From positions 1 through 64,000 of the forward strand of contig CAZJHD010000010.1 of assembly GCA_964545855.1 (NCBI GenBank): 64,000 nt of DNA. The letters are read 5' to 3'. A program made the position numbers and the translations under genes. Numbering within the stretch: position 1 is the stretch's first letter; every line of letters begins with the position of its first letter. Under the pieces are notes generated by a model that saw only the letters and a program-made list of their open reading frames with translations, did not search any database and was not told where the DNA came from. The DNA comes from CAZJHD01 sp964545855. GTDB taxonomy: Bacteria > Planctomycetota > UBA1135 > JACQFD01. This document shows, piece by piece, positions 7,829 through 17,003 of this stretch.

Positions 7829-9651
7829 GCCGGGGCGAGCATGCGCACCATGCGCGGCAGCTCCCAGCGGGGAGACTCCTCCGACCGCTCCTGCACCACG
7901 TCGACGAGTCGCACGCGGGCGGCTTCTGCGGCCGTTAGGCCGACGAAGTCGGTCCACCCCCCCCAGACCTCGTCCCAGGGGCCGCTCCCCTCGGCGGCCG
8001 TGCGCGCGAGCGGCGTGATCACGTAGCGGACGCCACGGCTCTGCAGGTACTCGATCGTGCGGCGCGGCTCGCGCTCGGGCTTGCCTTCCGCGTCGAGCGG
8101 GACCACCTCGTGCTTGCGCCGGTAGTCGGGCTCTCCCCAGAAGTTCTCGAGCGGATAGCCGAGCACGATCGGCCGGGGTCGGAGCGCGTAGGCGATCTGC
8201 GGCCAGGGGAACTCCAGGGCGACGACCTCGGCGCGCCGCGCCTCGGCGCGCAGGCGCGGCTCGACGGACTGGCTCTCGAAGCGCGCCGTGAACCGACGCA
8301 CGGCGAGCTCGGCGATGTCGGCGCCCTCGAGGGGAAGGAACGTGAGATCGGTCTGGTAGCGGACGCGATCGGACTCCTTGTCGTCGCGGTAGTGGTGCGC
8401 CGAGTTCTCGGCGACTCGATAGACCGAGTGGTAGCGAAGGACCGATTCGGCGCCGCGCGCGATCCAGAGCGCCGCGAGGAGCCCCGCGATCCACGCGAGG
8501 ACGCGGCCGCGCCTGGCCGCGCCCTCGACCACCAGGGCCGCCGCGGCGAATCCCATGGGGAGGCCGGTCGCGAGGAAGCGGTCGTAGGGGTAGTACCAGA
8601 ACGACCGGAAGGCGACGAAACCGATGTAGGCGAGGGCGAAGCGCCTCCCGCGCGCTCCGCCGGCGCCCACGAGACCGAGGACCGCCGTCCCGATCCACAG
8701 GATCAGCCAGAAGAGCTTGAAGAGCGGGTTCTCGTCGCGCGCGGGCGGAACGTCGAAGACGCCGAATCCGGTGAGCCGGCCCCAGTTGAAGATGGGATGC
8801 CACCAGGAACGGAGGAAGTTCTCGAGGAAGCCTCCCTTGCCGGAGACGTCCTGGCGGTCGCGCCACGAGAACTCGCGGAGGAACTCGTTCACGTAGTGGA
8901 GGCGCGACACCTCCTGTCCCGTCGTGGGGAGCGAGCTCACCCAATAGAGGAAGGGTGCCACGCCGAGGACGGCGCCGAGCGCCGCCACAGGGAGCCACCG
9001 GAATCCATGCGCGAGCGACGCCTGCGCGCGCAGGCGCGACACGCCGACGAGGCCGAGGGCCGCCGCGGGGAACGCCGCCTCGGCGCGCGCGAGGATCGCC
9101 ATGCCGCCGAGCGCGCAGGACAGGAGGAAGTGCGCGAGGGAGCGGAGCGGCCCGCCCTCGCGGAGCGGGAGCGCGCACGCGGAGAGGCCGAGCCAGAAGA
9201 GCGCGGTCCCCTCGGCCATCGGCATCGTCAGCCAGTTGAGAGGGATCCAATTGGCCGCGTAGAGCGTGACGGCGAGACACGCGGCCCCGAAGCCGAGGCC
9301 GAGGCGGCGCAGCCCGAGCCCGAGGAGGATCGGGTTCACGAGGACGAGCACGACCGCGAGCGAGCGCCAGGCACGCTCCGGAGCCGATCCGAAGGACACC
9401 CAGTGCAGGAGCAGCGGAAACCCCGGGAAGAACTTCCGGTCGACGCCGCCTGCCCAGTTCAGCGTCGTCTCGCGGAGCGCGGCGCCGTCGTTCAGCGACG
9501 CCGCCCGCGCGAAGTAGTAGTAGCTGTCGGCCGTGCCCGCGCGCGTCGCGAGGACGAGGCGCACCGCGAGGATCGTCGACACGAGGACGAAGCTCGCCGC
9601 CAGCAGGAACAGCAGCCGCTCCGTGCGCGTCCTCTCGGCGGGCTCGGTCAT
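7813..9651 (-). CDS. Polytopic membrane protein, GT39/GT83-like glycosyltransferase
   Basis: The 612-residue product begins at ATG 9651, overlapping the upstream ligase stop (ATGA). After a short basic N-terminus there is a long series of hydrophobic helices (about residues 18-420), with a first periplasmic loop holding SYYYFARAASLNDG and GVDRKFFPGFPLLLHW. That acidic/aromatic loop and the overall shape resemble lipid-linked-sugar glycosyltransferases of the ArnT/PMT type, although the classic paired acidic residues are not clear. The last 190 residues form a soluble domain. It is probably an inner-membrane enzyme using polyprenyl-phosphate sugars and working with the ligase-like protein encoded just upstream. 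Confidence 0.68.
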   Translation of the reverse strand: MTEPAERTRTERLLFLLAASFVLVSTILAVRLVLATRAGTADSYYYFARAASLNDGAALRETTLNWAGGVDRKFFPGFPLLLHWVSFGSAPERAWRSLAVVLVLVNPILLGLGLRRLGLGFGAACLAVTLYAANWIPLNWLTMPMAEGTALFWLGLSACALPLREGGPLRSLAHFLLSCALGGMAILARAEAAFPAAALGLVGVSRLRAQASLAHGFRWLPVAALGAVLGVAPFLYWVSSLPTTGQEVSRLHYVNEFLREFSWRDRQDVSGKGGFLENFLRSWWHPIFNWGRLTGFGVFDVPPARDENPLFKLFWLILWIGTAVLGLVGAGGARGRRFALAYIGFVAFRSFWYYPYDRFLATGLPMGFAAAALVVEGAARRGRVLAWIAGLLAALWIARGAESVLRYHSVYRVAENSAHHYRDDKESDRVRYQTDLTFLPLEGADIAELAVRRFTARFESQSVEPRLRAEARRAEVVALEFPWPQIAYALRPRPIVLGYPLENFWGEPDYRRKHEVVPLDAEGKPEREPRRTIEYLQSRGVRYVITPLARTAAEGSGPWDEVWGGWTDFVGLTAAEAARVRLVDVVQERSEESPRWELPRMVRMLAPAYDDR

Positions 9652-12600
9652 CGCGAGGTCCTCGCCGGCTCGGGCGCGAGCGTCGAGCTCACGGAGAGCA
9701 GACGGCTCGATTCGGTGCCGAGGAACCCGGCGTCGTCCGTCGCTCCGGCGCGGCCCGCGAGGGAGCGGGCGCCCTCGCCCACTCCCGCCAGGAAGATGCG
9801 CGCGCCGGCGGACGGCGACCGGTCGACGGTCGGGAGGTGCCTCTCGAACAGGGCGCGGCCGCCAGTGCCCGCGCGGACCCCCAGGTCGAATCCGAGGGAG
9901 CCGATCCGCCCCACGTCGAGAGCGAGCCAGTCGAAGGAGCCGACGATCGCGAGCGCCGTCGCGAGGCCGCGGTCGACCGCCGCGTCGAGGGCCGCGCCCG
10001 CCTCCGCGTCGGGCGCACCGGGACGCGCGCGGGCGGCCGCACCCGCCGACTCCACGAGGAGCGTGAGCTTCTTCCAGGGGTCGCGCTCGAATCGCGCGGC
10101 CAGATCGAGCGACGCCGCGGCAACGAGCGGATCGCCGGACTCGATGGATCCGAAGGCGGCGGTGCGCAGCGCGCCCGGCGCGGTCTCGACGTAGGTGGTG
10201 GGGTCGTAGCGCAGCGCGAGGAAGCTCTCCGCCTCGCGACGCGCGTCGCGGAAGCGGCCGAGCCCTTCGTAGGCGCGCGAGCGGAGGATGTAGAAGAGCG
10301 CTCCGCCCGGCGTCGCCGCGTCGGCGCGCGCGATGTCGAGGAGCGCTTCCTCGAAGCGACCGAGCTCCGTGCGGATCTGGCCGAGACGACTCGGGAGGTG
10401 CGAGCGCGGCGTCGGGGCCTTCGACTCGAGGAGCGTGAGCAGCTCGATCGCCCGATCGGTGCGTCCCATCCAGACGAGCACGTCGGCGATGCGCGCCAGC
10501 CGGCCCCAGACGGCGTCGAAGCGATCGTCGAGCGACGGTCCGAGCTCGTCGATGACGATCTGGAGGGAATCGAGGACGGGGAGATCGACCTCGGGCGAGG
10601 CGCGGAACAGGGCGGGTGTGGGGCGCGGATCGTTCCGGTCGCCGGGGAACGGCTTCCGGAATCCGGGGACGCGCGCGACGAGCCCCGGATCCTGCGCCAG
10701 CGCCGCGCCGAGCGCCGCGCGCGCCGCGGGAACGTCTCCCGCCATGGCGAGACAGCGCACGAGGCCGATCTGCGCCGACGCCTGCTCCGACGGATTGCCG
10801 CAGCGAGCCGCTCGCGCGTAGAGGGCACGCGCGCGCTCCGGCGAGCGGACGTCCGGAGGGATCGGCGGATCGATCAGAGCGCCGGCCGCGCGGAGGAGGA
10901 CCTCCGCCGTATGGGGAGCATCGGCGACGGCGCGCTCGATCTCGGCGAGCCCTCCGGGAAGACCGCGCAGCAGCATCGACTCGCCCAGCGAGAGCCGGAG
11001 ATCGGCTCGGCCCGGAGAGAGCCGGAGCGCCGCCTCCAAGCGTCCGACGCGGCCCTCGAGATCGCGAATCGTGTCGAGCCGGCCGCTCACGGAGAACCAG
11101 TAGTGGATCCACTTCGCCGACTGCTCGAGCGCGGTCGTGGCGACGGGGATCGCGCAGCCGAAGAGAAGAGCGACCGAGGAGATGCACGCGAGAGCCGAGA
11201 GAGGCGTCCCCCGCGTCCTGCCGCTGGGAGCGTCGACGGGCCGATCCGGCGCTGCGGCGACGATCAGCGCGAGGGACCACCAGAAGGCGTCGGAGACCAC
11301 GGCGAACTCGGCGAAGCCGTGGTCGAAGAACGCGTCCGCGAGGATCGCGACGAGCATGGCGGCGCCCGCGACGGCGAGGCGAGGCTCGGCGCCGGGCCCG
11401 CCCGTGAGGCCGCGGCGCAGCGCGAGGGCACCGGCGCCTGCCAATGCGAGGAAGGCGAGCAGGCCCGGGATCCCCAGGGTCTCTCCGAGCTCCAGGTAGA
11501 GGTTGTGCGGGTGGACCGTCCAGTCCTGGTTCGCCTCGACGTTCTCGTCGAGGTACGCCGTGTGGGGCTCGACGTTCTTCGGACCGAGCCCGAGCACCGG
11601 ATGCGCGACGATCGCCCGGGAGGCGGCCTCCCAGTACACGCGGCGGGTGCCGACGCTGAGGCTTCCCGCATCGCCGCCGCCCACGAGGGGCCGGACGACG
11701 ACCGGCACGGCGAGCGCCACGAGCACGAGCACCAATGGAAGGGCGGCGACGGCGCAGGCGAAGGGAGTGGCGAGACGCTTCCAGCGCACCGCCATCGCGC
11801 CGCACAGGAGGGCGAGGGTTCCCGCCGCGAGCCCGACGGTCGCGCCACCCGATCGGTGGAGCGCGACGGCGACGGCGCAGACGGCCCAGCCGCCGAGCGC
11901 CGCGATCCGGATCGGGATCCGCCGGAGCGCGAGCGCGGCGCCGGCGCAGGCGACGCCGGCCACGGCCGTGAAGGGCGCGACGAGATTGGGGTGGATGCCG
12001 AAGGGTTCGAGGCGCGCTGCGCGCGCCCGCGTCACGCCGACGGCGCTCGCGAGGTCGGCGAAAATCCCGAGTTCGACGAGGGCGACCACGGAGCCGACGA
12101 GGGCGAAGGCGCCCAGGAGGCGCGCGCCGAGACCGTCGCGGCGCGCCGCCTCGGCGACGACGAGGAAGGCGCAGATCTGCGCCGCCGTGCGCGCCACGGC
12201 GGGCACGGAGACCATCGGCGTGCTCGAGAACAGGCCCGAGACGAGGACCCAGGCGCCGAAGGCGGCCGCCGGTGCGGCGAGGCGCGGCCAGCGAAAGGGC
12301 TCCGCGGCCGACGCGCGCGCAGCCACGAGCCCCGCGAAGGCGAGTCCGATGGGGCCCGCTTCGAGGCCGTCCGGCGACCACCGGAGGAGGACCCGCGTGG
12401 CCGGTGTCGAGAAGATCAGGGCGGCCCAGAGCAGGCCCTCGACGGGTCTCGCCGGCACGACGGTCGCGAGGATCGCGGCGACGACGGCCGTGGCGGCGAG
12501 GTAGACCGTGTCGAGAGCCGGCGGCCGGCCGAAGTCGGCGATGGACGGCGCCGCGGGGAGCTTTCCGGCGAACCACGCGAACGCGATCGCGCTCACGAAG

Positions 12601-12866
12601 ACGGCGACGAACGCACGCGCGTCGGGGAGCGGACGCCGACGGATCCACGCGAACGCCGTCGCGGCGGCGAGACCGGCGAAGGCGGCGGCGCCGAAGCGAG
12701 GCAACGACTCGGACCAGCCGCGGTCGCACCGCACGCTCGTCGCCGCCGCGTGGATCGCCACGAGGAAGAACAGCGCGGCGCAACCAGCGACTGCGATCGT
12801 CGCGAGCCGTCCGGCGACGCCCGCGAGAGGCGGGCGCGCTGCGGTCGATTCCTGGGTGTCGGACAC
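9648..12866 (-). CDS. O-antigen ligase/polymerase-like protein with large TPR region
   Basis: I place the start at GTG 12866 (about 1072 residues), directly before the first membrane segment. An ATG at 12953 is possible, and a still longer reading would begin inside the dyad near 13060. Ten or more hydrophobic segments fill the first 520 residues. The ligase signature is clear: HPVLGLGPKNVEPH and then HPHNLYLELGETLGIPGLLA (about residue 450), matching the Wzy_C periplasmic loop of WaaL/Wzy proteins. The remaining half is TPR-like helical repeats, probably periplasmic. The expected role is ligation or polymerisation of lipid-linked glycan at the outer face of the inner membrane. It is the first gene of a two-gene operon with the membrane glycosyltransferase and is divergent from glnA. 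Confidence 0.8.
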   Translation of the reverse strand: MSDTQESTAARPPLAGVAGRLATIAVAGCAALFFLVAIHAAATSVRCDRGWSESLPRFGAAAFAGLAAATAFAWIRRRPLPDARAFVAVFVSAIAFAWFAGKLPAAPSIADFGRPPALDTVYLAATAVVAAILATVVPARPVEGLLWAALIFSTPATRVLLRWSPDGLEAGPIGLAFAGLVAARASAAEPFRWPRLAAPAAAFGAWVLVSGLFSSTPMVSVPAVARTAAQICAFLVVAEAARRDGLGARLLGAFALVGSVVALVELGIFADLASAVGVTRARAARLEPFGIHPNLVAPFTAVAGVACAGAALALRRIPIRIAALGGWAVCAVAVALHRSGGATVGLAAGTLALLCGAMAVRWKRLATPFACAVAALPLVLVLVALAVPVVVRPLVGGGDAGSLSVGTRRVYWEAASRAIVAHPVLGLGPKNVEPHTAYLDENVEANQDWTVHPHNLYLELGETLGIPGLLAFLALAGAGALALRRGLTGGPGAEPRLAVAGAAMLVAILADAFFDHGFAEFAVVSDAFWWSLALIVAAAPDRPVDAPSGRTRGTPLSALACISSVALLFGCAIPVATTALEQSAKWIHYWFSVSGRLDTIRDLEGRVGRLEAALRLSPGRADLRLSLGESMLLRGLPGGLAEIERAVADAPHTAEVLLRAAGALIDPPIPPDVRSPERARALYARAARCGNPSEQASAQIGLVRCLAMAGDVPAARAALGAALAQDPGLVARVPGFRKPFPGDRNDPRPTPALFRASPEVDLPVLDSLQIVIDELGPSLDDRFDAVWGRLARIADVLVWMGRTDRAIELLTLLESKAPTPRSHLPSRLGQIRTELGRFEEALLDIARADAATPGGALFYILRSRAYEGLGRFRDARREAESFLALRYDPTTYVETAPGALRTAAFGSIESGDPLVAAASLDLAARFERDPWKKLTLLVESAGAAARARPGAPDAEAGAALDAAVDRGLATALAIVGSFDWLALDVGRIGSLGFDLGVRAGTGGRALFERHLPTVDRSPSAGARIFLAGVGEGARSLAGRAGATDDAGFLGTESSRLLSVSSTLAPEPARTSR

Positions 12867-13050
12867 GGGCACGCGAAGGGGCGCGGGAGTCTGGGACCGT
12901 GGGGAGTCGCGCGCAAGGAATCCGGAGCCGCGACGCCGATCCGAGCGCCCCATCTCGTGGCCTGGAACGGTGATGCCGCGGATCTGCTCATTGCGCACGA
13001 TCGCCGGGAAGAATCGACTCAGAAGGCTTCGATTCGGTCGGTTTGACTCG

Positions 13051-13077
13051 CGAAACGTGCATGTCATGCACTTTTCG
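13051..13077. promoter_or_regulatory. 27-bp interrupted dyad between glnA and the divergent ligase gene
   Basis: GTGCATG (13057-13063), a single central T, and CATGCAC (13065-13071) form a perfect inverted repeat. It is extended outward, after one mismatch, by CGAAA (13051-13055) and TTTCG (13073-13077), so 12 of 13 pairs match. It lies 100 bases upstream of the glnA GTG and in the leader of the divergent gene. A TTGACT at 13043-13048 overlaps its left flank and could be a -35 element for glnA, although no good -10 is visible. No gene ends here, so an operator is more likely than a terminator. Confidence 0.55.
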
Positions 13078-13176
13078 GGGAGCAGTCGAAGATTTGGTCC
13101 TTGGCCTTTCAGGTCGCTCCGAAGATCGTCCCGGGCTTCCTCGCGCGACCTCGCGCATCAACCCATCGGAGCCCCC

Positions 13177-14508
13177 GTGAACCGCGAACAGATCCTCGCC
13201 GCCATGAAGAAGCAGGGAGTGAAGTTCCTGCGCTTGCAGTTCATCGACATCCTCGGCATCAACAAGAACCAGGAAGTCCCCGAGAGCCAGTTCGAGAAGG
13301 CCCTCGACGGGCAGATCCTCTTCGACGGATCGTCGATCGAGGGATTCGCCCGCATCGAGGAGTCGGACATGGTTCTCCATCCCGATCTCGACACCTTCCG
13401 CATCTTCCCCTGGGGAAGCGACCAGACGCGCACGGCGCGGATCATCTGCGACGTCTACCATCCCGACGGATCGGCGTTCGACGGAGACCCGCGCGGCGTC
13501 CTTCGGCGGATGCTCGCGAAGGCGTCGCAGCTCGGCTACACGATGAACGTGGGGCCGGAGGCGGAGTTCTTCCTCTTCCAGAAGGCCGCGGACGGATCGC
13601 CGACGACGATCACGCACGACCGCGCGGCGTACTTCGACCTCGCGCCGATCGACAAAGGCGTCGAGTGCAGGCAGCAGATCGTGAATGCGCTCGTGGCTCT
13701 AGGCTACGAAGTCGAGGCGAGCCATCACGAGGTCGCTCCCGGCCAGCACGAGATCGACTTCAAGTACGGCGACGCGCTCACCACCGCCGACAACCTCGCG
13801 ACCTTCCGCCTCGTCGTGCGGAAGATCGCGGATCAGTTCGGTCTGCATGCGACGTTCATGCCGAAGCCCATCTTCGGCATCAACGGATCGGGAATGCATT
13901 GCCACCAGTCGCTGGCGGACAAGAAGACGGGCAAGAACGCCTTCTTCGATCCGAAGGGCAAGTACCGCGGAGTGAGCCAGCTGATGCTCCACTACATCGG
14001 CGGCCTCCTCGAGCATGGCCGCGGCTTCGCCGCGATCACGAACCCGATCGTCAACAGCTACAAGCGGCTCGTCCCCGGCTACGAAGCGCCGACGCACCTG
14101 GCGTGGTCGGAGAGGAATCGATCGCCGCTGATTCGCGTTCCAGAGCGGCGCGGCGAAGGCACGCGCTGCGAGCTCCGGATGCCGGACCCGTCCTGCAACC
14201 CCTACCTCGCGTTCGCGGTGATGCTCGCCGCGGGACTCGACGGCGTGAAGCGGAAGCTCGATCCGGGAGATCCCGTCAACAAGAACATCTACGAGATGTC
14301 GGCGCGCGAGCGGTCTCGTCACCACATTCGACAACTGCCGGGGAACCTCTCCGAGGCTCTCGACTGCATCGAGAAGGACTCCATCGTCTGCGAGTCGCTC
14401 GGCGAGCACGTCCTGACGCACTTCGTCGCCGCGAAGCGCCAGGAGTGGCAGGACTACATCGCCCAGGTCCATCCCTGGGAAGTGGATCGGTACATCGGCG
14501 TCTATTGA
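13177..14508 (+). CDS. glnA: Glutamine synthetase type I
   Basis: The GTG at 13177 is preceded by GGAG at 13168-13171 and gives 443 residues, the usual length of the GSI-alpha group. The enzyme condenses glutamate and ammonia using ATP and forms a cytoplasmic dodecamer. Visible signatures are GQILFDGSSIEGFARIEESD at the N-terminal barrel, GPEAEFFLF (metal-binding glutamate), NGSGMHCHQS (ATP binding, about residue 236), KRLVPGYEAPTHLAWS and MPDPSCNPYLAFAVML. The region NIYEMSARERSRHHIRQLPG corresponds to where GSI-beta enzymes carry the adenylylated NLY(D)LP tyrosine loop; that motif is absent, so adenylylation control is unlikely. The dyad at 13051-13077 is a candidate regulatory site. The branched-chain aminotransferase follows on the same strand after 288 bases. 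Confidence 0.96.
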   Translation: MNREQILAAMKKQGVKFLRLQFIDILGINKNQEVPESQFEKALDGQILFDGSSIEGFARIEESDMVLHPDLDTFRIFPWGSDQTRTARIICDVYHPDGSAFDGDPRGVLRRMLAKASQLGYTMNVGPEAEFFLFQKAADGSPTTITHDRAAYFDLAPIDKGVECRQQIVNALVALGYEVEASHHEVAPGQHEIDFKYGDALTTADNLATFRLVVRKIADQFGLHATFMPKPIFGINGSGMHCHQSLADKKTGKNAFFDPKGKYRGVSQLMLHYIGGLLEHGRGFAAITNPIVNSYKRLVPGYEAPTHLAWSERNRSPLIRVPERRGEGTRCELRMPDPSCNPYLAFAVMLAAGLDGVKRKLDPGDPVNKNIYEMSARERSRHHIRQLPGNLSEALDCIEKDSIVCESLGEHVLTHFVAAKRQEWQDYIAQVHPWEVDRYIGVY

Positions 14509-14516
14509 TCGCCGGC

Positions 14517-14562
14517 GCGGGGGACGGTCCGGGCGCGGCGATCCCGCTTCCGCGTCCCCCGC
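14517..14562 (+). terminator. Possible weak terminator after glnA
   Basis: GCGGGGGACG (14517-14526) and CGTCCCCCGC (14553-14562) are perfect inverted repeats separated by 26 bases, starting 8 bases after the glnA stop. There is no clear T-run, and the long loop makes an intrinsic terminator uncertain. Confidence 0.35.
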
Positions 14563-14692
14563 CCATCGAGGATGCTCGGGGGCCGACGCGGAATCGGCTC
14601 TGGGCTCCGGCCGATCGAGAACGACCGCCCGTCCGGCGCTTGCGCTCGTTCGGCCTCTCTCGCGATCGTCGCTGGCTCCTGCACTGCCTCTC

Positions 14693-14730
14693 GCACCCCC
14701 GGGGTCGTCGATCCGGCGACCTCGGGGTGC
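14693..14730 (+). promoter_or_regulatory. Strong hairpin in the leader of the aminotransferase gene
   Basis: GCACCCCCGGGGTCG (14693-14707) pairs with CGACCTCGGGGTGC (14717-14730) with one bulged C and one wobble pair, closing a loop of 9 bases. It lies 66 bases before the ATG at 14797. It could be a terminator for glnA read-through, an attenuator-like leader structure, or a promoter-proximal dyad. No T-tract follows. Confidence 0.4.
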
Positions 14731-14796
14731 CCGCGGTGGTCGTTCGTCTCCCGCACTCGCCCTCGCTCTCGTACCTCCACGACACCCCGCACCCCG

Positions 14797-15753
14797 ATGG
14801 CTGGCGCTTCCGAGAAGTCTCGCAAGACGGACACCGCTCCCTTCACCTGGCTCGACGGCGAATGGGTCCCGAGTGATTCGGCGACCCTTCCCATCCTCTC
14901 GCACGGACTCCACTACGGATTCGGGATCTTCGAGGGGATTCGCTGCTACCGGCAGCACGACGGCTCGGGCGCGATCTTCCGGCTCGACGTGCACATCCGG
15001 CGTCTCTTCGAGTCCGCGAAGATCCTGAGGCTCGCTCTCCCCTTCACTCCCGCGCAGATCGAGGAGGCCTGCCGCGAGATCCTCCGGAAGGCGAACATGG
15101 TCGAGGGCTACCTCCGGCCGATCTCCTGGCTCGGCGAGGGCGGCATGGGCGTCGGCGCCTTCGACAATCGCGTGCGCGTCGCGATCTCCGCCTGGGTCTG
15201 GGGCGCCTATCTGGGCGAAGACGGGGTACGGAACGGCATTCGTGCCAAGGTCTCCTCGTTCACTCGGGCGCATCCGAACAACGCGATGGTGCGCGGCAAG
15301 GTGACGGGCCAGTACGCGAACTCGGTGCTCGCCAAGCGAGAGGCGAAGGACCTCGGTTTCGACGAGGCCGTCCTCCTGGACCACCAGGGCTGCGTGGCCG
15401 AGGGCTCCGGAGAGAACATCTTCATCGTGCGCAACGGACGACTGCTCACGCCATCGCTCTCCGCTCCGATCCTGCGGGGCGTGACGCGCGACTCCGTGAT
15501 CGTCCTCGCACGCGAGCACGGAATCGCGATCGACGAGATGTCGTTCCCGCGCGACACGCTCTACCTCGCCGAGGAGGCCTTCTTCACCGGGACCGCCGCG
15601 GAGATCACGCCCATTCGTGAAGTCGACAACCGGGAGATCGGCGATGGCAAGCCGGGCCCGATCACGCGGAAGCTCCAGGAGGCGTTCCGTTCCGCCGTCA
15701 CCGGTGGCGATCCGAACCACGCCAGCTGGCTCACGCCCCTCGCGAAGAGCTGA
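14797..15753 (+). CDS. ilvE: Branched-chain amino acid aminotransferase
   Basis: The ATG at 14797 gives 318 residues, matching class IV PLP aminotransferases. The protein transfers the amino group between glutamate and the 2-oxo acids of Leu, Ile and Val. Typical motifs are SHGLHYGFGIFEGIRCY at the N-terminal domain, RVAISAWVWGAYLG, the PLP lysine in MVRGKVTGQYANSVLAKREA (about residue 168), GCVAEGSGENIFIVRNG, LTPSLSAPILRGVTRDSVI and FFTGTAAEITPI. No good ribosome site is visible just upstream, and the leader holds a strong hairpin. D-amino-acid transaminase and aminodeoxychorismate lyase share the fold, but the GxGxxxG-free core and the long EGIRCY motif fit IlvE best. Glutamine synthetase directly upstream gives a nitrogen-metabolism context. 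Confidence 0.92.
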   Translation: MAGASEKSRKTDTAPFTWLDGEWVPSDSATLPILSHGLHYGFGIFEGIRCYRQHDGSGAIFRLDVHIRRLFESAKILRLALPFTPAQIEEACREILRKANMVEGYLRPISWLGEGGMGVGAFDNRVRVAISAWVWGAYLGEDGVRNGIRAKVSSFTRAHPNNAMVRGKVTGQYANSVLAKREAKDLGFDEAVLLDHQGCVAEGSGENIFIVRNGRLLTPSLSAPILRGVTRDSVIVLAREHGIAIDEMSFPRDTLYLAEEAFFTGTAAEITPIREVDNREIGDGKPGPITRKLQEAFRSAVTGGDPNHASWLTPLAKS

Positions 15754-15800
15754 GCGCGGGCAGGGTCGGCGCTCAGCCGTCGCGGACGCAGGAGTGGAGA

Positions 15801-17003
15801 TCAGGGGGTCGACGTCGGCGCCGCCATGGCGGCTTCGACGGCTTCCGCCGTCGAGCATCGCAGCCCTTGCTCCCGGAGAGCTTCGCCGAGGGCCGCCAGC
15901 ACGACGAGGACGTTCGAACGGCGCGAGGAGTGCCCCATGAGTCCGATGCGGAGCACACGGCCCTTGAGCTTCCCGAGACCAGCGCCGATCTCGATGCGGT
16001 TTTTCTCGCGAAGGCGCGCGCGCACCTTGGCCTCGTCGATCGACTCGGGCACGCGAACGGCGAGCAGCATGGGAGTCCGAATCGCCTCGGGCACGAGGAG
16101 GCTCAGCCCGAGCGCTTGGAGTCCGGCAGCGAGCCGAACGTGATTCTCCCGATGCCGCTGGAAGGTGGCGTCGGCGCCCTCCGTCTCGTGCAGCGCGAGG
16201 AGCGCCTCGTGCAGCGCGTGATGGAGCGGGTTGCTCGGCGTGTGATGGTAGGCGGGAGAGTCTGCGCCGTAGTAGCGCTCGAGGATCGTCACGTCGTGGT
16301 ACCAGGAGCCGACGGGCATCTTCCTCGCGCGAATCACCTTCATCGCCCGATCGGAGAACGTCATGGGCGAGAGACCCGGAGGCGCGCCGAGGCACTTCTG
16401 GCTCCCGGCGTACGCGACGTCGATCCCGACGGCGTCGGCTGCGATCGGAACGCCGCCGAGCGAAGTGACGCAATCGACGAGGAGGAACGCGGCGCTCCGT
16501 TTCGCGACGGCCGCGATCGGGGCGAGCGGCTGGAGACAGCCGGTCGACGTCTCCGCATGAACGACGGCGATCACCCGAGGAGACAGGTCGCGCGCCTTCT
16601 TCTCGAGAGCGATGGGATCGACGGCGGTCCCCCACTCGGCATCGACTCGATGCACCTCGACTCCGTGTCGCGACGCCACTTCGCACATCCGATCGCCGAA
16701 GAAGCCGTTGACGCCGACGAGGATTCGATCACCAGGCTCGAGGAGATTCGAGAGCGCGCACTCCATTCCCGACATTCCTGTCCCCGAGAGCGCGAACGTC
16801 GTCCGATTCTCCGTGCCGAAGCTCCGGCGCAGGAGCTCCGCTTCCGCGCCGAGGAGCTGGCGGAACTCCGGATCCATGTAGCCGAGCAGGGGTCGATTCA
16901 TGGCTTGGAGCACGCGCGCGGAGACCGACGAGGGGCCGGGTCCGAGGAGCAGGACGGGCTCGACGCCGTTGCGGTCGACGAGTCGGCGAAGCGGTTCGGT
17001 CAA
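15801..17003 (-). CDS. Class V aminotransferase (alanine/serine-glyoxylate type)
   Basis: The start is TTG at 17003, overlapping the pdxA stop (TTGA); no better start is present and the N-terminal phrase LLLGPGPSSVSARVLQAM is the family beginning. The product is 400 residues. Family features are FALSGTGMSGMECALSNLLE, VVHAETSTGCLQPL, LLVDCVTSLGGVPI (PLP-ring aspartate) and GSQKCLGAPPGLSP with the PLP lysine near residue 202. It belongs with alanine-glyoxylate and serine-pyruvate transaminases (cytoplasmic, PLP-dependent). Overlap with pdxA suggests a shared function; phosphoserine aminotransferase SerC, which makes the PdxA substrate, has the same fold, but the sequence looks AGXT-like rather than SerC-like. 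Substrate is therefore unassigned. Confidence 0.85.
   Translation of the reverse strand: MTEPLRRLVDRNGVEPVLLLGPGPSSVSARVLQAMNRPLLGYMDPEFRQLLGAEAELLRRSFGTENRTTFALSGTGMSGMECALSNLLEPGDRILVGVNGFFGDRMCEVASRHGVEVHRVDAEWGTAVDPIALEKKARDLSPRVIAVVHAETSTGCLQPLAPIAAVAKRSAAFLLVDCVTSLGGVPIAADAVGIDVAYAGSQKCLGAPPGLSPMTFSDRAMKVIRARKMPVGSWYHDVTILERYYGADSPAYHHTPSNPLHHALHEALLALHETEGADATFQRHRENHVRLAAGLQALGLSLLVPEAIRTPMLLAVRVPESIDEAKVRARLREKNRIEIGAGLGKLKGRVLRIGLMGHSSRRSNVLVVLAALGEALREQGLRCSTAEAVEAAMAAPTSTP

Noticed and set aside
9837..13046. 1069-codon open frame antisense to the ligase-TPR gene
   Set aside because: Composition is Arg/Glu/Asp-rich with no motifs; the other strand shows ligase and membrane features.
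12867..13067. Long N-terminal extension of the ligase-TPR protein
   Set aside because: It would start within the dyad upstream of glnA and adds a non-hydrophobic Arg-rich stretch with no family match.
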